Position numbers and translations under genes: made by a program. 11,548 nt of DNA from LMUY01 sp964246185 (lineage in GTDB: Bacteria > Pseudomonadota > Alphaproteobacteria > Acetobacterales > Acetobacteraceae): assembly GCA_964246185.1 (NCBI GenBank), contig CAXTPP010000112.1, positions 1 through 11,548 on the forward strand, in the 5' to 3' direction. Shown one piece after another: positions 7,691 to 11,548 of this stretch. Position 1 is the first letter of the stretch, and each line of letters opens with the position of its first letter. The notes beneath the pieces were generated by a model. That model was given only the letters and a program-made list of their open reading frames with translations. It ran no database searches and was not told where the DNA came from.

Positions 7691-7849
7691 TGTCGTCTCT
7701 CCCCTCGTGCCGCGCCGTTTGGGCGCGTGCTCCTGCGAAGTATGGGACTATGCCCACGGTTGTCGAGACGCCTTGCGAGGCCGGCCCTTCCACAAGCGCC
7801 CCGAGGTCATGTAGCATTCCTCGACGATAAACTGCGGGGAGGGTGTTCG
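7691..7849. promoter_or_regulatory. Divergent promoter region (cytochrome c / EthD operon)
   Basis: The region separates the leftward cytochrome gene from the rightward EthD gene. On the minus strand TCGACA (7766-7761) and CATACT (7744-7739) are spaced by 16 bases and lie about 50 bases before the cytochrome start, a plausible sigma-70-like pair. On the plus strand only a poor match (TTCCAC ... TAGCAT) is visible. The ribosome binding site GGGGAGGG at 7836-7843 serves the EthD gene. Confidence 0.35.
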
Positions 7850-8161
7850 ATGTTGGTCATTTCCGTGATGTACCCGGCGGGCGGCGACGCTCACTTCGAT
7901 CATGCCTATTACAAGCAGACCCACATGCCGCTGGTGCGCCGCCTGTGGGGGCCGATGGGTTTGCAAAGCGACCAGGTGCTGCGCGGCCAGCCAGGGCTCG
8001 ACGGCGCGCCGCCGGCCTATCTCGTCACGACGATGCTGACGTTCGACTCGATGGACAGCTTCAAGGCTGCCGTGGCGCAGCACGGCGAGGAAATCTTCGC
8101 CGACGTTCCCAAGTTCACCGCGATAACGCCTGCCATGCTGCTCAATGAACCCGCAGCCTGA
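7850..8161 (+). CDS. EthD-family protein (dimeric alpha-beta barrel)
   Basis: 103 residues beginning MLVISVMYPAG, preceded by GGGGAGGG six bases upstream of the ATG. The pattern fits the EthD family (PF07110). It has a first beta strand, then FDHAYYKQTHMPLVRRLW, the 'DxxYYxxxHxPL' element with the conserved His. A central strand YLVTTMLTFDSMDSFKAAVA follows, and the C-terminus (EEIFADVPKFTAITPAMLLNE) contains the typical 'D(V/I)xxFTxxxP' motif. There is no signal peptide, so it is cytoplasmic. EthD-like proteins form small dimeric ferredoxin-fold barrels; the family's founding member is needed for ether degradation but its reaction is unclear. It leads a three-gene plus-strand group with the next small protein and gfa, and its role here is unknown. 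Confidence 0.88.
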   Translation: MLVISVMYPAGGDAHFDHAYYKQTHMPLVRRLWGPMGLQSDQVLRGQPGLDGAPPAYLVTTMLTFDSMDSFKAAVAQHGEEIFADVPKFTAITPAMLLNEPAA

Positions 8162-8169
8162 CCATCGGC

Positions 8170-8532
8170 ATGACGCGCCGGCGCGTCCTCCTGCTGACCG
8201 CGGCTGGCGTCCTGATCGCGCCAACGTGGATTGGCCCAGCTGTGGCGGAGGACCGGCTGAGCTTCTGGAACCTGACCAGCAGCACCATCACCAACCTGGT
8301 CATGTCGCCCGCGGGTGCCGGCGAGTATGGCCCGAACCAGTGCGACAACGACCCTGACCATGTGGTGGACCATGACGAGCGGCTGCGCCTCGCGGGCGTC
8401 ACCCCGGGCCGCTTCGACGTGAGGCTGACCACCAAGGCTGGCCGGGTCTGCACCGTCCGCAACGTGGAGGCGAAGGCGGGCGGCAAGTATGCGTTCTCGC
8501 TGTCGGACAGCGACCTCGTGGAATGCCAGTAG
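8170..8532 (+). CDS. Small exported protein with an EF-hand-like acidic loop
   Basis: 120 residues starting eight bases after the EthD stop. The N-terminus MTRRRVLLLTAAGVLIAP has a twin-arginine-like signal and probable cleavage after PAVA (residue 26). The mature domain of about 94 residues begins DRLSFWNLTSSTITNLVMSP and appears beta-rich (FDVRLTTKAG, CTVRNVEAKAGGKYAFSLSD). Residues 59-70, DNDPDHVVDHDE (bases 8344-8379), place Asp at positions 1, 3, 5 and 9, a hydrophobic residue at 8 and Glu at 12, exactly the ligand spacing of an EF-hand loop. Position 6 is His instead of Gly, and flanking helices are not obvious. Cysteines are at 58, 94 and 119. I do not recognise a named family. Its location between EthD and gfa in a metal-uptake/PQQ island makes periplasmic metal binding a reasonable hypothesis only. 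Confidence 0.75.
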   Translation: MTRRRVLLLTAAGVLIAPTWIGPAVAEDRLSFWNLTSSTITNLVMSPAGAGEYGPNQCDNDPDHVVDHDERLRLAGVTPGRFDVRLTTKAGRVCTVRNVEAKAGGKYAFSLSDSDLVECQ

Positions 8533-8604
8533 GCGTCCGCCGGTTGCCGCCAGGCCATGAGTCGGCCATCATCACGCCCAAGCAGAAAACAACAGGAGGA
8601 ACCA

Positions 8605-9177
8605 ATGGCAGTTTCCATTCATCCAGCCGTGGACAACGGGATCGCGCCGGCAAAGACGGATTTCGCGGGCGGCAGGCTGACCTGCCACTGCGCAACGGAC
8701 CAGGTCACGGTCTCGGTCGGTGCGCAGACGGCGCACAACCACGCCTGCGGCTGCTCCAAGTGCTGGAAGCCGGACGGCGCATTGTTCTCCGTGGTCGCCG
8801 TGGTGAGCCGTGACAAGGTCAACGTGACGGCGCACGAGGAGAAGCTGAAGATCGTCGATGCCTCAGCCACCATCCAGCGCCATGCCTGCACCGGCTGCGG
8901 CGTGCATATGTTCGGACGGATCGAGAACAAGGCCCACCCGTTCCATGGCCTCGACTTCATCCACACCGAGCTGTCCAAGGAGCCAGGCTGGTCGGCGCCT
9001 GGGTTTGCCGCCTTCGTGTCTTCCATCATCGAGCAGGGCGCACCGCCGGACCACATGGACGCCGTGCGCGCCCGGCTGCGTGAACTCGGGCTCGAGCCTT
9101 ACGACTGCCTCAACCCGCCGCTGATGGACGCGATCGCAACCTCCGTCGCCAAGAGCCGCGGGTTGCTCGCCGCCTGA
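8605..9177 (+). CDS. gfa: S-(hydroxymethyl)glutathione synthase (glutathione-dependent formaldehyde-activating enzyme)
   Basis: 190 residues. AGGAGG five bases before ATG 8605 fixes the start. The enzyme accelerates condensation of formaldehyde with glutathione to S-hydroxymethylglutathione, the entry to the glutathione-linked formaldehyde oxidation pathway of methylotrophs such as Paracoccus. The zinc-binding cysteines are all present: CHC (27-29), CGCSKC (48-53) and CTGCG (95-99). They are followed by the Gfa-specific HMFGRIENKAHPFHGLDFIH (101-120). Length is close to the Paracoccus enzyme (about 194) and longer than the generic GFA/CENP-V domain proteins, which supports the specific call. 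It is cytoplasmic, the third gene after EthD and the small exported protein, with 72 bases separating it from the latter. The partner dehydrogenase (flhA/adhI) and hydrolase (fghA) are not in the window. Confidence 0.93.
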   Translation: MAVSIHPAVDNGIAPAKTDFAGGRLTCHCATDQVTVSVGAQTAHNHACGCSKCWKPDGALFSVVAVVSRDKVNVTAHEEKLKIVDASATIQRHACTGCGVHMFGRIENKAHPFHGLDFIHTELSKEPGWSAPGFAAFVSSIIEQGAPPDHMDAVRARLRELGLEPYDCLNPPLMDAIATSVAKSRGLLAA

Positions 9178-9219
9178 CTCAGGCCAGCGGTCCTTGAGGG
9201 TGACCGTCAAGCAAGCAAG

Positions 9220-9333
9220 CCCAGAGGCTCTGCCTCTGGACTCCGCCAAAAGCGAGGCCTTTGGAATCCTCTTGTATAATCAAACGGTTTCCAAAGGACT
9301 CAGGCCTTTGGCGGGTCTGGGCGGAGCCCAGCG
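9220..9333. repeat. Dispersed palindromic intergenic repeat, long copy
   Basis: Located 42 bases after gfa. It begins with a perfect 8-bp hairpin, CCAGAGGC (9221-9228) and GCCTCTGG (9232-9239). The outer arms GACTCCGCCAAA (9239-9250) and TTTGGCGGGTC (9307-9317) are inverted with one base missing. Between them is a second perfect inverted repeat, CCTTTGGAA (9258-9266) and TTCCAAAGG (9289-9297), around an AT-richer centre. The outer blocks are the same as in 438-505, in the same orientation, but this copy carries about 47 extra central bases. It could fold into a branched cruciform or RNA structure and may act at the 3' end of the gfa transcript. Confidence 0.8.
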
Positions 9334-9419
9334 AGGCCGTTGAAATTACCCCTGGCGCCAACTTCCATTCCGCGTAAACCTGCCGCCAATCCGCGGCGGA
9401 AACGCGGGGTGGAGACGGC

Positions 9420-9971
9420 ATGATATATCTGACAAGGCGGACACTACTGGCTGCGGCTGCGTTCGGCGTCGCAACGCGTCCGGCGCTGGCGCACGGCCCG
9501 ACCCGGCAGAAGGTCACCCAAACCGTCGATATCGCCCGCACGCCGGACCAGGTCTGGGCCATCTGCGGTGACTTCGACAGCATCGCGCGCTGGCACCCGC
9601 TCATCGCATCGAGCCCAGCCACTGACGGCAACGCCATCGGCTCCGTGCGCACGATCACGCTGAAGGGCGATGGCGACCCGCACTTCGATGAGAACCTGGT
9701 CAAGTACGACGCGGCCGAGCACAGCTACCAATACCGGATCGAGAAGGTCGATCCCAAGATACTGCCGGTCAACAACTACAGCTCCTGGTTCGAGGTGCAG
9801 GACAACCCGAGCGGCGGCGCCACCATCGAGTGGCGGTCAGCGTTCTACCGCGGATACATGCTGAACGACCCGCCGCCCGAGCTGAACGACGTCGCATCGG
9901 CCAAGGCGGTCGCCGACGTGTTGCGCGCCGGGCTGGACAACATCAAGCTGATCGCCGAGCGCTCCCCGTGA
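9420..9971 (+). CDS. Exported SRPBCC-family protein, MxaD-like
   Basis: 183 residues; GGAG five bases before ATG 9420. Signal peptide about 1-24 with a twin-arginine-like start (LTRRTLLAAAAFGVATRPALA-H). The mature domain shows the SRPBCC/START-like fold of the polyketide cyclase type: VTQTVDIARTPDQVWAICGDF followed by IARWHPLI (strand, helix, 'W-x-P' motif). Then come GSVRTITLKGDG, SYQYRIEKVDPKILPVNNY, a central strand pair ending ATIEWRSAFYRG, and a long C-terminal helix (AKAVADVLRAGLDNIKLIAE). Periplasmic SRPBCC proteins in methanol-oxidation clusters are MxaD-like; MxaD is reported to aid interaction of methanol dehydrogenase with its cytochrome. That role fits the context but is inferred. 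It starts a three-gene operon with the next propeller and the DUF protein. Confidence 0.87.
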   Translation: MIYLTRRTLLAAAAFGVATRPALAHGPTRQKVTQTVDIARTPDQVWAICGDFDSIARWHPLIASSPATDGNAIGSVRTITLKGDGDPHFDENLVKYDAAEHSYQYRIEKVDPKILPVNNYSSWFEVQDNPSGGATIEWRSAFYRGYMLNDPPPELNDVASAKAVADVLRAGLDNIKLIAERSP

Positions 9972-10906
9972 AGCTTGCCGCGCTTGCCTGCGCGGCCCTG
10001 CTGGCCTCTCCTGCGCATGCTGGCCAGGCGTTCGTCACCAACCAGGGCGACGACACCGTTTCCGTCGTGGACACGGCAACCGGCGTCGTGACGCAGACGG
10101 TGCGGGTCGGCGCCAAGCCTGCCGGCATCGCAGTGGGGCCGGGTGGCCGCCGCATCTACGTCACAAACCCCGAAGGCCACAGCCTGAGCGTGCTGGAGCG
10201 GACGGACGGGCGGCTGTCCGTGAAGGCCGAGGTGCCAGCCGGCGCCGGGCCGCTCGGCGTGGCGGTCAGCCCCAGCGACGGCCGGGTGTTCGTGGCGGAC
10301 TGGTACGGGAACACGGTCGCCGTGCTGGACCCGGCAAGCCTTGCCATCACCGGCGCGATCACGGTCGGCCAATCGCCCTCTGGCCTGGCCACGGATGCTG
10401 CGGGCACGCGCCTCTATGTGGCCAATCGTGAAAGCGATACGGTCTCCGTCATCGACCTCGCCACCCTGGACACGCTGGCCACCGTGCCGGTTGGCCACGC
10501 GCCGTTCGGGGTGACGGTGCAAGGCGGCCGCGTGTTCGTGGCCAACGTGCAGTCGGGCGACATATCCATCCTGGACGCCGCTGCCTTGACCGAGACCCGG
10601 CGGCTCAAAGTGGGCGAGTTTCCCTATGCCGTCGCGGCCACCGCCGACGGATCCCGCATCCTCGTCACCAACCAGCACAGCGGCACGCTTTCGGTGTTCG
10701 ACGCCGGGTACAAGCCGTTGCCGGACATCGCGGTGGGTGACTATCCGGAGGGCATCGCGCTCTCGCCGGATGGCAGCCGGGCCTACGTCGCGGTATGGAT
10801 GGACAATAGGCTGGCCGAGATCGACGTGGCGGCCAACGCGGTCGCGCGCAAGATCAAGGTCGGCGAAAGCCCCCGGGCGTTCGGGATTTTCTTGGCGCCG
10901 CCATGA
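9968..10906 (+). CDS. Second seven-bladed YVTN beta-propeller protein, exported
   Basis: 312 residues from GTG 9968, which overlaps the SRPBCC stop as GTGA. It is preferred because it gives a clean signal peptide (KLAALACAALLASPAHA-G) where upstream starts would add an Arg-rich antisense-like tail. Seven blade motifs are visible in order: FVTNQGDDTVSVVD, YVTNPEGHSLSVLE, FVADWYGNTVAVLD, YVANRESDTVSVID, FVANVQSGDISILD, LVTNQHSGTLSVFD and YVAVWMDNRLAEID. They are joined by 'VGxxPxGxAxxxxGxR' linkers. The protein is a periplasmic propeller of the YVTN/NHL-like superfamily, same architecture as the product of 2633-3595 but with more uniform repeats. No catalytic residues are evident. A role as binding platform or partner of the PQQ dehydrogenase or of the MxaD-like neighbour is inferred from linkage. 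Confidence 0.88.
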   Translation: MKLAALACAALLASPAHAGQAFVTNQGDDTVSVVDTATGVVTQTVRVGAKPAGIAVGPGGRRIYVTNPEGHSLSVLERTDGRLSVKAEVPAGAGPLGVAVSPSDGRVFVADWYGNTVAVLDPASLAITGAITVGQSPSGLATDAAGTRLYVANRESDTVSVIDLATLDTLATVPVGHAPFGVTVQGGRVFVANVQSGDISILDAAALTETRRLKVGEFPYAVAATADGSRILVTNQHSGTLSVFDAGYKPLPDIAVGDYPEGIALSPDGSRAYVAVWMDNRLAEIDVAANAVARKIKVGESPRAFGIFLAPP

Positions 10907-10921
10907 TAGAGGGTATGCACC

Positions 10922-11407
10922 ATGAGGCAAACGCTTCTCGCCGTCCTGTTCGCCGGCGCCAGCCTGCCCGCCGCTGCGCAGACGCCACCCAGCTTGGCTG
11001 CATTCGATTTCACCATCGTCAACACATCGCCTGCCGCCTCCACCCCGGAGGAGGTCGCTCGCCTGCACCGGCTGGACGGCGAGTTGCAAGGCACGCTGCG
11101 AAAGCACTTCACCCTGGTTGATATGACACCGGCGGAAGGCAGGCTCGCGCGCATCGACTCGATCCGCGGCTGCAACGGTTGCGAGTTGGATCTAGGCCGC
11201 GAACTGGGAGCGCAACAGGTCGCATACGGCTGGGTGCAGAAGGTCAGCAACCTGATCCTGAACGTCAACGTCGTGGTCGAGGATGCCGGCACCGGCAAGG
11301 TCCTGCATGCCGAGAGCGTAGACATCCGCGGCAACACGGACGAGTCCTGGTCCCGGGGCCTGCGCTATCTGCTGGACGAGCGCATGTTTCCCGACGGCGC
11401 AGGCTAA
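10922..11407 (+). CDS. Exported DUF3280/DUF2380-type protein of PQQ/methylotrophy clusters
   Basis: 161 residues, starting 15 bases after the propeller gene; GAGGG eight bases before ATG 10922. Signal peptide 1-19 (LLAVLFAGASLPAAA-Q). The mature protein reads LAAFDFTIVNTSP, a charged helical part with a LHRLDGELQGTLRKHFTLVD segment, a CNGC motif (Cys84 and Cys87), and then LGAQQVAYGWVQKVSNLILN. Last come a strand (NVVVEDAGTGKVL) and IRGNTDESWSRGLRYLL. The 'GWVQKVSNLILN' and 'RGNTDESWxRGLRYL' blocks are those I associate with DUF3280/DUF2380 secreted proteins; which Pfam number applies is uncertain. CNGC is not a haem site because no His follows; it could be a disulfide or metal site. Function unknown. 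Likely co-transcribed with the SRPBCC and propeller genes. Confidence 0.82.
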   Translation: MRQTLLAVLFAGASLPAAAQTPPSLAAFDFTIVNTSPAASTPEEVARLHRLDGELQGTLRKHFTLVDMTPAEGRLARIDSIRGCNGCELDLGRELGAQQVAYGWVQKVSNLILNVNVVVEDAGTGKVLHAESVDIRGNTDESWSRGLRYLLDERMFPDGAG

Positions 11408-11481
11408 AGCCGTTTTGTGCAGGATGGTGCTGCGATGAGACCTGTGCGCGAGTCTTTTGAGTTGGCGCGGCCTGGTGTAGG

Positions 11482-11503
11482 TGTTCAGTCCCTGGGTGTG
11501 GTG
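11482..11503 (+). repeat. IS481-type terminal inverted repeat (left end of right element)
   Basis: TGTTCAGTCCCTGGGTGTGG and onward matches the reverse complement of 197-218 at 19 of 22 positions. It lies 35 bases before the start codon of a transposase gene, as expected for the upstream end of an IS481-family element. No direct target repeat is obvious when the bases just outside (GTGTAGG) are compared with those just outside the left remnant (CCGATCA). Confidence 0.75.
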
Positions 11504-11537
11504 GCACAGTCAGTCACCAGGCAGCAAGGGACGAGCT

Positions 11538-11548
11538 ATGGGCCAAGT
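11538..11548 (+). CDS. IS481-family transposase, N-terminal start (cut by window end)
   Basis: ATGGGCCAAGT encodes MGQ(V), the usual opening of a large IS481 transposase group (MGQVLHGSATTT...). AAGGGA at 11526-11531 supplies a ribosome binding site six bases upstream, and the inverted repeat at 11482 supports an IS start. Only three full codons are visible, so the call depends on the inverted repeat and placement. Same orientation as the remnant at 1-218. Confidence 0.6.

Noticed and set aside
8170..8532. Calling the small exported protein a lanmodulin
   Set aside because: Only one EF-hand-like loop, different size and a beta-rich pattern; lanmodulin has several EF-hands in a helical protein.
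9340..9368. Possible promoter TTGAAA ... TTCCAT upstream of the SRPBCC gene
   Set aside because: The -10 matches only three of six consensus bases; no independent support.
11402..11416. Possible intrinsic terminator GGC-TAAA-GCC then GTTTT after the DUF gene
   Set aside because: The stem is only three base pairs and the T-run is short; too weak to call.

Overview
The window is high-GC bacterial DNA with dense gene packing, ATGA/GTGA stop-start overlaps and periplasmic protein families typical of methylotrophic Alphaproteobacteria. An Acetobacteraceae or Rhizobiales-like host is the best guess. That rests on overall style and on the dispersed 'CTCCGCCAAA' intergenic repeats, not on a marker gene.

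Layout. (1) 1-218: decayed 3' end of an IS481-family transposase and its terminal inverted repeat. (2) 219-505: no credible gene; it ends in a palindromic repeat abutting the next gene. (3) 506-4770, minus strand: a tightly overlapping five-gene operon, read in the order periplasmic binding protein, seven-bladed YVTN beta-propeller, ABC ATPase, ABC-2 permease, small exported helical protein. These are the families tied to PQQ-dependent alcohol oxidation (TIGR03863, TIGR03866, TIGR03864, TIGR03861). They correspond to the lanthanide-uptake systems called Lut in Methylorubrum and PedA1A2BC in Pseudomonas. (4) 4771-4935: a divergent control region with a 12-bp tandem repeat. (5) 4936-7323, plus strand: a second, unrelated ABC importer of the SsuABC/TauABC type (binding protein, permease, ATPase). 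(6) 7307-7690, minus strand: a class I c-type cytochrome. (7) 7850-9177, plus strand: an EthD-family protein, a small exported protein with an EF-hand-like acidic loop, and Gfa (glutathione-dependent formaldehyde activation). (8) 9220-9333: a second, longer copy of the palindromic repeat. (9) 9420-11407, plus strand: a periplasmic SRPBCC/MxaD-like protein, a second seven-bladed YVTN propeller, and a DUF3280/DUF2380-type exported protein. (10) 11482-11548: the left end and first codons of another IS481-family element, in the same orientation as the left remnant.

Together the genes look like the accessory half of a methanol/alcohol oxidation island. They cover metal (probably lanthanide) acquisition for a PQQ dehydrogenase, an electron-accepting cytochrome, a dehydrogenase-assisting MxaD-like protein, and the first step of glutathione-linked formaldehyde removal. 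The dehydrogenase itself (XoxF/ExaF type), a TonB receptor, and the later formaldehyde enzymes (FlhA/FghA) are not in the window. IS481-type ends bracket the whole island, so it may have moved as a unit.
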